Positions 1-7,967 of a stretch of DNA of 13,318 nucleotides are shown in pieces. The notes under the pieces are model-generated. The model did no database searches and was not told the origin of the DNA. It saw only the letters and a program-made list of their open reading frames with translations. Numbering within the stretch: the first letter of the stretch is position 1; every line of letters begins with the position of its first letter. The DNA comes from Thermoflexibacter sp. Lineage in GTDB: Bacteria; Bacteroidota; Bacteroidia; Cytophagales; Thermoflexibacteraceae. The position numbers and the translations under genes were made by a program. The stretch lies in NCBI GenBank assembly GCA_025455345.1, contig JALOMS010000062.1, forward strand, positions 1 to 13,318, read 5' to 3'.

Positions 1-561
1 AGAGAAAAATACCTTTCCATGATTATTTACATAACGCACCCTAAACTTATTCACCCCAGAGTGCAAAGCCACCTCTTCAGCATAAGGATTGCTACTTGTG
101 TTCCCCTTCGCATTAACCACCTTTACCGTAGTCCAAGAATCATGCTTAAAAGCCTCTACAAAATACACCCCATGCTTCTGCTCACCCTTTCCAATCCAGT
201 TCAAATTATTCTTAGCCATCTCTAAAGCAGAAAAATGAAACTCCTGATTTTTACGCAATACATTCGCATTCATCAACTTAGGCTCGCACACTTCAGTATG
301 TACAATTTTGATAGTAACATTTGTTTCCACCAACAAATGCGACAAATCCACATCAATCGCACTTGACTTAGGCGCAGAAAACCTCACCCCATTGACATAA
401 AACTCAGCGATACAAAAATCTTGGTCATCATTGTGAGGATTGTGAAGATACAAATTTTTACCATTATAAGTACCTTTGATAACAAACTCAGCCGCATTAG
501 CCAAGTTTACGATGGTAAGACCACAAATAAAAGCGAGAATGAATTTTACAATATTTTTCAT
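1..561 (-). CDS. Secreted protein, N-terminal part (runs off left edge)
   Basis: The minus strand is open from an ATG at 561 to the window edge without a stop: 187 codons, with the C-terminus missing. Residues 1-23 form a clear Sec signal peptide: K2 and K6, a hydrophobic core around VKFILAFICGLTIV, then an ANA|AE cleavage site. The mature part is rich in beta-type sequence. It begins FVIKGTYNGKNLYLHNP, has a Cys (DFCIAEFYVNG) and later VCEPKLMNANVL, and ends with a segment resembling a fibronectin-like strand pattern (YFVEAFKHDSW, SGVNKFRVRYVNNHG). Proteins of this look, often with a C-terminal type IX secretion sorting domain, occur in Cytophagales, but that end lies outside the window, so this is recollection of a family style and not a domain call. 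A TAnnTTTG promoter element lies 74 bp upstream. No function can be assigned. Confidence 0.85.
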   Translation of the reverse strand, partial: MKNIVKFILAFICGLTIVNLANAAEFVIKGTYNGKNLYLHNPHNDDQDFCIAEFYVNGVRFSAPKSSAIDVDLSHLLVETNVTIKIVHTEVCEPKLMNANVLRKNQEFHFSALEMAKNNLNWIGKGEQKHGVYFVEAFKHDSWTTVKVVNAKGNTSSNPYAEEVALHSGVNKFRVRYVNNHGKVFFS

Positions 562-634
562 AGTAATAAGCGATTAAGATTTAATTCAAAAAGTTTAAAA
601 GTGATTGTCAAAGATTATTGAATGATTGACGATA

Positions 635-666
635 CAAAGATACAGCATAAAAAGTATAAAAATCAA
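635..666 (-). promoter_or_regulatory. Bacteroidota-type promoter for the left-edge secreted gene
   Basis: Read on the minus strand, TATCTTTG (plus-strand CAAAGATA at 635-642) matches the Bacteroidota -7 consensus TAnnTTTG. A TTG (plus-strand CAA at 664-666) lies 21 nt upstream, as expected for the -33 element. The implied transcript would start near 628 and carry a leader of roughly 65-70 nt before the ATG at 561. The match is by consensus only. Confidence 0.5.
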
Positions 667-710
667 GTATTTTGCAAAATAATTTACAAAAACTTCAATA
701 AATTACATAC

Positions 711-775
711 ATGATAAAAGATGAATAGTAGCGTATTAGCAAAGTACAAGAGTGTTCTTGGAAAAGTGCAATTGG
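711..775. repeat. Diverged direct repeat, copy A
   Basis: This copy begins ATGATAA (711-717) and ends in a 31-nt core at 745-775 with the skeleton TACAA-n4-GTTCTTGGAAAAGT-n-CAATTGG. The core matches copy B (987-1017) at 25 of 31 positions without gaps. The distance from ATGATAA to GTTCTT is 43 nt here and 47 nt in copy B, so the wider unit shares order but has an indel. No coding frame explains it. Confidence 0.5.
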
Positions 776-948
776 CATAAAAAATAGGATAAAACGAAGG
801 TAAACATATAAAAATAGCGGTAATAATTGCACAGGAGGTAGAGTAAAAGTACCTATTAGTAATAGATAAGAGAAGTAGGGAGAGGCTTAGGAATAGAGAC
901 AAAAGGTGATAAGAGATAAGAAAGTGCATAAATGAATATAAATATTAC

Positions 949-1017
949 ATGATAAGAAAAAGCAATCAAAGTAAATATTTCAAAAATACAATGAAGTTCT
1001 TTGAAAAGTACAATTGG
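949..1017. repeat. Diverged direct repeat, copy B, with boxA-like core
   Basis: This is the second copy of the unit at 711-775: ATGATAA at 949-955 and the 31-nt core at 987-1017. The core contains GTTCTTTGAAAA (996-1007), which resembles the boxA antitermination element of bacterial rRNA leaders. No rRNA gene is present, so a boxA role is only a similarity. The two copies could be remnants of an old duplication or of a small RNA. Confidence 0.5.
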
Positions 1018-1213
1018 GAGGAGATAAATTTTGAAGAAAATATCAAACTTTGAGAAAGTTTGGTACTTTAGTATATTTTGTATGCTTTGAGATTGCTTAA
1101 GAAGCATTAAACCAATAACTTTTATCACAAATAGAGACAATTGTTAAAAAAATTACTGAATTTAGGGTTTATTTCAAAAAAAACAATACTCATTATTTCA
1201 TAATTATTTAATT

Positions 1214-4200
1214 ATGAGCAAAATAGGTCAATTTTTTGTATTCATTTTATTTACTACGTATCATTTAAACGCACAAGAGTATAAGTTTTGGAATCTGTCT
1301 GTAAAGCAAGGATTGTCCAATAATAATGTTACTTGCATACTCCAAGATAGCCAAGGTTTTATGTGGTTTGGCACTGCTGACGGATTGAATAGGTATGACG
1401 GCTCTGGCTTCAAAGTTTATAGAAAAAATATAGCAGACACCACAGGGCTACCTGTCAATCATATTAATGCCTTATGTGAAGACGGAAATCACAATCTATG
1501 GGTGGCTACCCCCAATGGTCTTTGCAAGTACAATAGGACATTGGACAAATTTGAAATCCTTAAAGAGTTTGATAATTCGCTGATAATCTCCCTTTATGCA
1601 GATAACAAAAATAACGTATGGATAGTAGGAGATGATTACGTTTCTATGCTCAACCAGAAGACACAACAATGGGAGCATTTCTATCATTTATTCCCCAAAG
1701 GTCATTATTTCGGTGCTATCACACAAACCTCTGAGGAAGATTTTTGGATAGGGAGCAATGAAGCTGGACTTTATCACTTCCACTACCCAACTCGGAAAGT
1801 AGAAGTATTTGAACACGACCCTCAAAATAGCAATAGCCTTACACACAATTCTATCTATCGCCTTGGATTTGATGGCAAACATACCCTTTGGATAGCCACC
1901 TTTCAGAGAGGAGTTAGCAAATATGATTTACAATCCAAGCAGTTTACCAATTTTGAAGCAATCCCCAATCAAAAAAATACTCTTTTATCTAACACAGTAA
2001 GAGATATTTGCAAAGATGGGCGATATATATTATTTGGTTTGGAGAACGGAGGTATCAATAGTTATGACACACAAACTGGTCATTTTACTTATTTTGTACA
2101 TGACAATAATAACCCCAATAGCCTTGCAGATAACTCTGTATGGGCTATTTATAAAGATAGGCAAGAACGTATTTGGGTAGGGACTTTTTCAGGGGGAATA
2201 AGTGTAGCAGACAAATATCAGCACAAATTTGGTGAATTGCAGATAGATTTGCCCAACAAAACGGTCAATGCCGTCTTGCAAGACAGCAAGAACCGACTTT
2301 GGATTGGTACAGAAAAGGGAGTAGTCCTCAAAGACAAAGATAAGATAGTCCATTATGAACATGAAGCAACTAATCCAAAAAGTTTGAGTGCAAACCCTGT
2401 ACTACGAGTTTATGAAGACAGCCTGCACCAGATTTGGCTTGGCACTTGGTCAGGAGGAGTCAATTTGTATGATGAAAAAGCAAAGACCTTTAAGCGATTT
2501 ATTCACCCACAAAAAAATATTGTTGGTAATGTCAATAACAATCATGTTTTTGCTCTTTCTGAACTCACAAAACAAGTAATGCTTGTAGGGAGCTTTGGAG
2601 GGCTAAATACACTCAATGTCAAAGAAAATACATGGAGCAAGTTTGTTGATGACTCGTTAGTGATTTATATAAATGATGTACTGCGAGATAAAAATCAAAA
2701 TTGGTGGGTTGCGACAGAAATAGGGCTACATTCCATTGAAGCAAATACGCAAAAGCTACACACTTACCTATACAACCCTCAAGATACGAACTCCATCATT
2801 AGCAATTCTGTATATTGCATTTTAGAAGACAGCCGACAAAGGCTTTGGTTGGGTACACGCGAAGGACTTTGCCTAATGACTGCACAGGGCAAGTTCAAGC
2901 GATATACTACGGCTAACGGATTGCCCAATGACTTTATCAATGCCATAGTTGAGGACGCAAAGGGATACTTTTGGATTACTACCAATAATGGATTATCAAA
3001 ATTTGATGAAAAAACTCAATCCTTTCAAAATTATTCTGAAAGCGATGGACTATTGAGCAAGCAATTTAAGAAAAATGCAATTGCCAAGACAAAGGAAGGA
3101 TACATCTTGATAGGGGGAAGCAATGGGATAAACGTCTTCTACCCTGATAGTGTCAAAAAAAATCCCTTTTTACCTTCTGTTGTCCTGACTGACTTCAAGG
3201 TTTTTAATAAGTCAGTAGCGATTCATGCTCCTGATTCTATTCTAAAACAACACATTAGCCAAACAAAGGAAATTATTTTAAGTCATCAATATTCTGTATT
3301 TTCTTTTGATTTTGTAGCTTTGAATTTTACCCAAAGTGAGAAAAATCAATATGCTTATCGCTTAGAGCCTTTTGAAAAAGAGTGGAATTATGTTGGGAAT
3401 CAAAGAAATACGACTTATACGAACTTAGACGCAGGAACTTACACATTCAAGGTAAAAGCAAGCAACAATGATGGACTTTGGAATGAAGAAGGTACGAGTG
3501 TAAAAATTGTTATTTTGCCGCCTTGGTGGGCTACGCTATGGTTTAGACTGTTAGTGATATGCTTAATTATAGGAAGTACAGTGGGTTATTATAAGTGGAG
3601 AACCAATTTTTTGAAGAAACGAAACCAAGAATTGGAGCGAAAGGTAACTCAAAGAACTACTGATTTGAAAGAAGCCAATGAAGAACTCAAACAACAAAAA
3701 GAGGAATTAAGGCAACAATCAAATAGTTTAGAAGAAGCTAACTACCTCAAAGACAAGCTATTTTCTATCATTGGGCATGATTTGCGAAGCCCGCTTAATA
3801 CGCTGAAAGGAATTGTAATGCTATTACAGCAAGACAATATTTCACCAGAGGAATTTAAAGAATTGGCTGTAAAACTTACCAAAAATGTTTCTTATGCCTC
3901 TGATTTATTGAATAACTTGTTGTACTGGGCAAAAAATCAAATGCAATTAGGGTCAATTGTTTATGAAGAGGTATTTGATGTGAGAGAAATTGCACAAAGT
4001 CAGATAGAACTTTTTGAAAAACACGCAAGGGATAAAAATATTATTTTGGAAAACTTAATCCCTAACGTAACATTGGTAATGGCAGATAAAAACATGATAG
4101 ACTTGGTATTGAGGAACTTAGTTTCTAATGCTATAAAATTTTGTAAATCAAAGGATAATATTCAGATTGACTCCAAAATTTTACAGCAGTTCGTCCAAGT

Positions 4201-4426
4201 CAGTGTCATAGATTCTGGGATAGGAATTGCACCAGAAAATCAGAAAAGACTATTTGATAATTATAGTTTTTCTACACAAGGCACAGCCAATGAAAAAGGA
4301 ACGGGCTTGGGTTTGGTTTTATGCAAGGAATTTGTAGAGAAAAACGGTGGTAAAATTTGGGTAGAAAGTGAGATAGGCAAGGGAAGCACATTTCACTTTA
4401 CTTTGCCTATGAATCAAGTATATTAG
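1214..4426 (+). CDS. Sensor histidine kinase with 14-blade two-component-regulator propeller and Y_Y_Y domain
   Basis: This 1070-residue membrane sensor kinase has a signal peptide at 1-20 (HLNA|QEYK). Residues ~25-640 hold fourteen Reg_prop-type motifs (MWFGTADGLNRYD, LWVATPNGLCKYN ... ILIGGSNGINVFY), enough for two seven-bladed periplasmic propellers. A Y_Y_Y domain (~697-768) ends in PPWW, followed by one membrane helix (~773-793) and a coiled-coil linker (~799-845). The cytoplasmic transmitter has the H box with H855 (GHDLRSPL), N box with N972, G1 D1000-SGIGI and G2 GTGLGL at 1029-1034, all intact. This is the periplasmic architecture of Bacteroides carbohydrate-sensing hybrid systems, but the protein ends just after HATPase_c with no receiver and no AraC-type HTH. 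It is therefore a classical kinase needing a separate response regulator. The ligand is unknown; the family often senses glycans. The next kinase starts 25 bp downstream, so the two are probably one operon. Confidence 0.95.
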   Translation: MSKIGQFFVFILFTTYHLNAQEYKFWNLSVKQGLSNNNVTCILQDSQGFMWFGTADGLNRYDGSGFKVYRKNIADTTGLPVNHINALCEDGNHNLWVATPNGLCKYNRTLDKFEILKEFDNSLIISLYADNKNNVWIVGDDYVSMLNQKTQQWEHFYHLFPKGHYFGAITQTSEEDFWIGSNEAGLYHFHYPTRKVEVFEHDPQNSNSLTHNSIYRLGFDGKHTLWIATFQRGVSKYDLQSKQFTNFEAIPNQKNTLLSNTVRDICKDGRYILFGLENGGINSYDTQTGHFTYFVHDNNNPNSLADNSVWAIYKDRQERIWVGTFSGGISVADKYQHKFGELQIDLPNKTVNAVLQDSKNRLWIGTEKGVVLKDKDKIVHYEHEATNPKSLSANPVLRVYEDSLHQIWLGTWSGGVNLYDEKAKTFKRFIHPQKNIVGNVNNNHVFALSELTKQVMLVGSFGGLNTLNVKENTWSKFVDDSLVIYINDVLRDKNQNWWVATEIGLHSIEANTQKLHTYLYNPQDTNSIISNSVYCILEDSRQRLWLGTREGLCLMTAQGKFKRYTTANGLPNDFINAIVEDAKGYFWITTNNGLSKFDEKTQSFQNYSESDGLLSKQFKKNAIAKTKEGYILIGGSNGINVFYPDSVKKNPFLPSVVLTDFKVFNKSVAIHAPDSILKQHISQTKEIILSHQYSVFSFDFVALNFTQSEKNQYAYRLEPFEKEWNYVGNQRNTTYTNLDAGTYTFKVKASNNDGLWNEEGTSVKIVILPPWWATLWFRLLVICLIIGSTVGYYKWRTNFLKKRNQELERKVTQRTTDLKEANEELKQQKEELRQQSNSLEEANYLKDKLFSIIGHDLRSPLNTLKGIVMLLQQDNISPEEFKELAVKLTKNVSYASDLLNNLLYWAKNQMQLGSIVYEEVFDVREIAQSQIELFEKHARDKNIILENLIPNVTLVMADKNMIDLVLRNLVSNAIKFCKSKDNIQIDSKILQQFVQVSVIDSGIGIAPENQKRLFDNYSFSTQGTANEKGTGLGLVLCKEFVEKNGGKIWVESEIGKGSTFHFTLPMNQVY

Positions 4427-4451
4427 TGGGTATAAAAGTAAATAAAAATAA

Positions 4452-5768
4452 ATGAGAAAGAGGATTAACCATATTTTATTTGGTAATACAGAAAAAACTT
4501 TTGAAGAAAGAATATTTATTTATGCTAATTTGATAAGTATCGTTGTCAGTTTTTTGGCAATTTTTATCAATATAGCGAATCAGATATTTTTACCTGTCAA
4601 TATTTTTATTGGCATTGCGTTGATTGGTTATTTCTCCCTTATATTATATACCCGCAATCATTCATTGCACACTTTGTCTTTTGTGATTTATCTTTTTCTT
4701 ACACTCATTATCTTGGGGATTTCTTGGTTTCAAGGGGGAGGCTTGGACAGTCCTACGATTGCTTATTATTTTTTAGCCATGCTTGTCATTATTTTCTTGA
4801 GTAACCAAAACAACCAAGTATGGTCTGGGACTTTGATTTTTTTAGCTCTAATTATTAATATCTTTATTGAATATTATTATCCTCAATTAATCAATCGCTA
4901 TCCTGACTATTTAACAGAATTTTATGACCTTACCTCAAGTTACATAGTTACGCTTTTTTTTGCAGGTCTTTTGGTTTACGTATTTAAGAGAAATTACAAT
5001 AGGGAAAGAGAAAATGTACAACTAAAAAACCAAGAACTAATCAAACTAACGCAGGAGATTAAAGAGCAAAATGAGCAGTTAGCCTTGGCAAATAAGACCA
5101 AAGATAAGCTATTTTCTATTATAGCGCATGACCTTCGCAATCCTGTGGCGGCTCTAAGAAATACCATAGACATTTTAGACCCTGCGATTCTTAACTCCGA
5201 GGAGTTGGAGTTTATTAAAGAAGAGCTAAGTAAGCAGTTTGGTAGTATGGATTTTACCCTTACTAACCTACTCATTTGGGCAAAAAGCCAGCTCAAAGGA
5301 GAACAATTCCAAAAAGAAAGAATAAATCTAAAAAAAATAACAGAACAAGTTACTGAACTGTTTGCTCCAGACTTGTTCAATAAGGAAATCAAAGTCGAAA
5401 ACAAAATCTCACCAGATACTGCTGTTTTTGCTGACTCCAATCATTTACAATTTGTATTGAGAAACGTGATAAACAATGCAATCAAGTTTTCTACCCACAA
5501 TGATATTATTACTTTGTACCATGATGTACAAGACAAATATGTCATTATCAGCATACAAGACCAAGGAGTTGGTATCAGTAAGGAAAAACAAACAAAGTTA
5601 TTTAATATACATACCAATTATAGTACAAACGGTACAGAAGGAGAAAAAGGTACAGGATTAGGGCTAATTTTGTGCAAAGAATTTATAGAAAAAAATGATG
5701 GAGAAATTTGGGTGGAAAGCCAAGAAGGACAAGGAAGCACATTTTTTTTGTCTTTACCAAAAGCATAA
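4452..5768 (+). CDS. Sensor histidine kinase with six-helix membrane sensor module
   Basis: This is a 438-residue kinase. The N-terminal 180 residues hold about six membrane helices (~21-41, 46-66, 72-92, 101-117, 124-143, 160-178) with almost no soluble periplasmic part. A GGGLDSP turn at 95-101 is typical of membrane-embedded sensor modules in Bacteroidota kinases and cyclases. A coiled coil follows at ~182-220, then HisKA with H226 (AHDLRNPV), N box (N342), G1 D370-QGVGI and G2 GTGLGL at 400-405. All ATP-binding motifs are present. The transmitter closely resembles those of both flanking kinases (shared KDKLFSII, LLxWAKxQ, LCKEFIEKN, VESQEGQGS). There is no receiver or output domain. The 25-bp gap from the previous kinase, with no terminator, supports co-transcription. 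The signal sensed is unknown; the helix arrangement suggests a membrane-associated or small diffusible cue. Confidence 0.93.
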   Translation: MRKRINHILFGNTEKTFEERIFIYANLISIVVSFLAIFINIANQIFLPVNIFIGIALIGYFSLILYTRNHSLHTLSFVIYLFLTLIILGISWFQGGGLDSPTIAYYFLAMLVIIFLSNQNNQVWSGTLIFLALIINIFIEYYYPQLINRYPDYLTEFYDLTSSYIVTLFFAGLLVYVFKRNYNRERENVQLKNQELIKLTQEIKEQNEQLALANKTKDKLFSIIAHDLRNPVAALRNTIDILDPAILNSEELEFIKEELSKQFGSMDFTLTNLLIWAKSQLKGEQFQKERINLKKITEQVTELFAPDLFNKEIKVENKISPDTAVFADSNHLQFVLRNVINNAIKFSTHNDIITLYHDVQDKYVIISIQDQGVGISKEKQTKLFNIHTNYSTNGTEGEKGTGLGLILCKEFIEKNDGEIWVESQEGQGSTFFLSLPKA

Positions 5769-5781
5769 GATTTAAACTTTT

Positions 5782-5813
5782 TTTGTTTTTTAATGTTTCT
5801 TTTAATAATTTTG
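5782..5813 (+). promoter_or_regulatory. Bacteroidota-type promoter for the 7TMR-DISM kinase
   Basis: TTTG at 5782-5785 is followed after 20 nt by TAATTTTG at 5806-5813. This matches the -33 TTTG / -7 TAnnTTTG promoter of Bacteroidota with correct spacing. A transcript starting near 5820 would have a leader of about 57 nt before the TTG start at 5877. It implies that the third kinase can be expressed independently of the two upstream. Confidence 0.6.
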
Positions 5814-5876
5814 AAAATACTACATTCACCATATTATTGGGAAATTAGCTTATTACTTTTACACTATTAATTTACT

Positions 5877-7937
5877 TTGCGTTCTACTTACCAATCCATA
5901 TTAACCTTATTGGCTACGATTGCATATTTAGGAGTTTCTTTGCCTATCTTAGGAAAAGAAATGAAAGATATTGTTACCATCAAGGATAAAAATGAATTAC
6001 TGCTAATAGGGAAAAAAACGTTTTTTTTAGAAGACAAACATGGAATACTAACCTTTGATGAGATACAATCTCCGCTCATCCAAGCCCAATTCCAATTATC
6101 CGATAGAGATGCCTTTACTCGTCCTGTAACCAAGTCTGCTTTTTGGTTCAAAATCCAAGTTCAAAATCAATGCGAAGAAGATATTTGGTTGGAAGTAGGA
6201 ACTACCTTAGTTTGGTATATAGATTTTTATAAGCCAGATAGCTTAGGTCATTACCAATTATACGAAACAGGCACTTTCCGACCCAAAAACAATAAATTTT
6301 ATGATGTTAATTGGTTTTGGCTACCTCTAAACAAAGCCCATGATACCCAAACAAAGACCTATTATCTAAAGATTTGGACTAAGGGCGGCGCATACGAAGC
6401 TCCATTGAGCGTTGGTACGATTCGCTCGCTCATGCACAAAAAAGGTATCAATGATTATATTGTTGCTGGTTTTGTGGGACTTATGTCTATTATGCTCATT
6501 TACAATGGCTTTTTGTATTTCTCTACCAAAGAACGGATTTATAGCATTTATTCAGGATATGTTTTTGCTAATATATTGCTTATCAGTTACTTAAATGGCT
6601 ATCCTGTTATCCAAGAAATTTTCTTTTTTGTTCCATCTACTTGGTGGAAACAAAATTTTCTGCTTTGGCAAGTGCCAATTACACTTTTTTCGGGTTGGTT
6701 CTGTATTTACTACTTAAAACTTCGACGCAACTTTCCTCTTGCATACAAGACAATTATTGCCTTACTATTTCTTTTATGTGTAGCTTATCCTATACTTAAT
6801 ATTTTAGAGGTTTCTTTCGTTGTTTTATTTATTGCTTACCAAATTTCTATAACAACCCTCGCTATTATTGCCCTAATTTCCTCATTTTATCTTGCAAAAA
6901 AAGGTTTCAAACAAGCAAGATTTTATGTAGTGGGTTGGACTTTTTACATCATCAGTGCTTTTGTATTTATCGGAGTCATCAACGGTTTTATAGATTATAA
7001 CCCCTTCACTCGTAATGCAATATGTTTTGGTGTTGCTTTGGAAATATGTATGTTTTCTTTGGCATTGGGCGATAGACTCAATCTTATCCGCAAAGAAAAA
7101 CAAGAAATTCTTTTGGAAAACTTACACTTAGTCAGGGAGCAAAGAAATACCTTAGAAGAAAAAGTCATTTCCAGGACAGCAGAAATAGAGAAAAGTAAAG
7201 AGGAACTTAGAACCCAATCAGAACAACTACAAAATGCGCTACATAGCTTAGAATTGCAAGCCATAGATTTGGCAAAAAGCAATGCTACCAAAGACAAGTT
7301 ATTTTCTATCATTGCCCATGACATTAGGAGTCCGTTAAGTAGCATTTATTCTGTCATAGAACTCATACGTAATCAAGAGTTTAACCAAGAAACCCAAGAA
7401 GAAGTCCTCTCTGATGCCAGCAAGCAGATTCACCTTATTTTTAACTTTGTAGATGACTTATTGCTTTGGTCTAAAAGTCAGATGGAGAATTTTGTTTTGC
7501 AATCCAATCCTATCTACATCAAAGAAATAGTAGATGAGGTTACTCCTTTGTTAAATCTCAATGCTAAAAATCATCATGTAAGTATAGAAAATCAGATACC
7601 TGAAAATCTGCAATGCCAAGCAGACCTACCAACTGTAAAAATAGTGCTTAATAACTTGATAAAAAATGCACTTAATGCCTCCAAAGACGGTGGTAGCGTG
7701 ATAATTCAAGGTAGAAAAATGGAAAATTCTTTTGTAGAAATCAGTATTATAGATAGTGGGATAGGCATAACAAAAGAAAAATTGAGCAATCTTTTTAATC
7801 CAACCCTGAATAATAATCGGGCAGGAGGCATTGGGCTATTGTTATGCAAAGACTTTATTGAGAAGAATGGGGGACAGATTGCTGTGGAAAGTCAAGAAGG
7901 ACAAGGGAGTAGGTTTCTTTTTACCCTGCCTCAATAA
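5877..7937 (+). CDS. 7TMR-DISM sensor histidine kinase with altered ATP lid
   Basis: This is a 686-residue kinase. I chose the TTG start at 5877 because it adds a signal peptide (MRSTYQSILTLLATIAYLG... up to ~26) that a periplasmic domain needs. The first in-frame ATG is residue 29 and would remove it, and a TAA at 5868-5870 rules out anything longer. Residues ~45-185 form a periplasmic 7TMR-DISMED2 beta-sandwich (AFWFKIQVQN, WYIDFYKPD), a fold thought to bind carbohydrates. Seven membrane helices (~195-398) end in the family-typical LALGDRLN, followed by a long coiled coil (~405-470), HisKA with H481 (AHDIRSPL), N box with N597 and G1 D626-SGIGI. G2 reads AGGIGL (649-654) instead of GTGLGL, and the lid between the F-box LF and GxGL is only 10 residues, against 16-17 in the two upstream kinases. 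ATP binding may be weakened. It converges with the M15 peptidase gene 30 bp away. Confidence 0.93.
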   Translation: MRSTYQSILTLLATIAYLGVSLPILGKEMKDIVTIKDKNELLLIGKKTFFLEDKHGILTFDEIQSPLIQAQFQLSDRDAFTRPVTKSAFWFKIQVQNQCEEDIWLEVGTTLVWYIDFYKPDSLGHYQLYETGTFRPKNNKFYDVNWFWLPLNKAHDTQTKTYYLKIWTKGGAYEAPLSVGTIRSLMHKKGINDYIVAGFVGLMSIMLIYNGFLYFSTKERIYSIYSGYVFANILLISYLNGYPVIQEIFFFVPSTWWKQNFLLWQVPITLFSGWFCIYYLKLRRNFPLAYKTIIALLFLLCVAYPILNILEVSFVVLFIAYQISITTLAIIALISSFYLAKKGFKQARFYVVGWTFYIISAFVFIGVINGFIDYNPFTRNAICFGVALEICMFSLALGDRLNLIRKEKQEILLENLHLVREQRNTLEEKVISRTAEIEKSKEELRTQSEQLQNALHSLELQAIDLAKSNATKDKLFSIIAHDIRSPLSSIYSVIELIRNQEFNQETQEEVLSDASKQIHLIFNFVDDLLLWSKSQMENFVLQSNPIYIKEIVDEVTPLLNLNAKNHHVSIENQIPENLQCQADLPTVKIVLNNLIKNALNASKDGGSVIIQGRKMENSFVEISIIDSGIGITKEKLSNLFNPTLNNNRAGGIGLLLCKDFIEKNGGQIAVESQEGQGSRFLFTLPQ

Positions 7938-7967
7938 AAGTAATATCTAATATCTTAACTATCTGTT

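Larger units (their letters stand above)
562..1213. other. Non-coding spacer, divergent between secreted gene and propeller kinase
   Basis: This is 652 bp without a convincing gene. Two minus-strand open frames (684-929 and 856-1140) overlap each other, are low-complexity Leu/Phe/Ser/Ile/Tyr strings and have no recognisable domain, so I treat them as non-coding. The region holds a promoter for the left gene, two copies of a diverged repeat, and a small perfect hairpin at 1044-1062 (CAAACTTT, loop GAG, AAAGTTTG). I found no exact TAnnTTTG promoter for the kinase at 1214; TATATTTTG at 1072-1080 and TATGCTTTG at 1081-1089 each have one extra spacer base. Confidence 0.6.

Noticed and set aside
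996..1007. Start of an rRNA operon because of the boxA-like GTTCTTTGAAAA
   Set aside because: What follows is A/T-rich spacer and then a kinase gene; no conserved 16S or 23S segments are present.
684..1140. Two overlapping minus-strand open frames upstream of the propeller kinase
   Set aside because: They are low-complexity Leu/Phe/Ser/Ile/Tyr sequences from A/G-rich DNA with no signal peptide logic, no domain and mutual overlap; the direct repeat runs through them in a frame that is not kept open.
1214..4426. Hybrid two-component system (HTCS) regulator
   Set aside because: The protein ends directly after the HATPase_c domain; there is no receiver and no AraC-type HTH, so only the sensor half of the HTCS layout is present.
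4994..5440. 148-codon minus-strand open frame inside the second kinase
   Set aside because: It is antisense to the conserved HisKA region of a clear kinase, and its Ser/Leu-rich product reflects reverse-strand codon bias.
7938..7967. Bidirectional terminator between the convergent third kinase and peptidase genes
   Set aside because: The 30-bp gap contains only short direct repeats (TAATATC) and no inverted repeat able to form a convincing stem.
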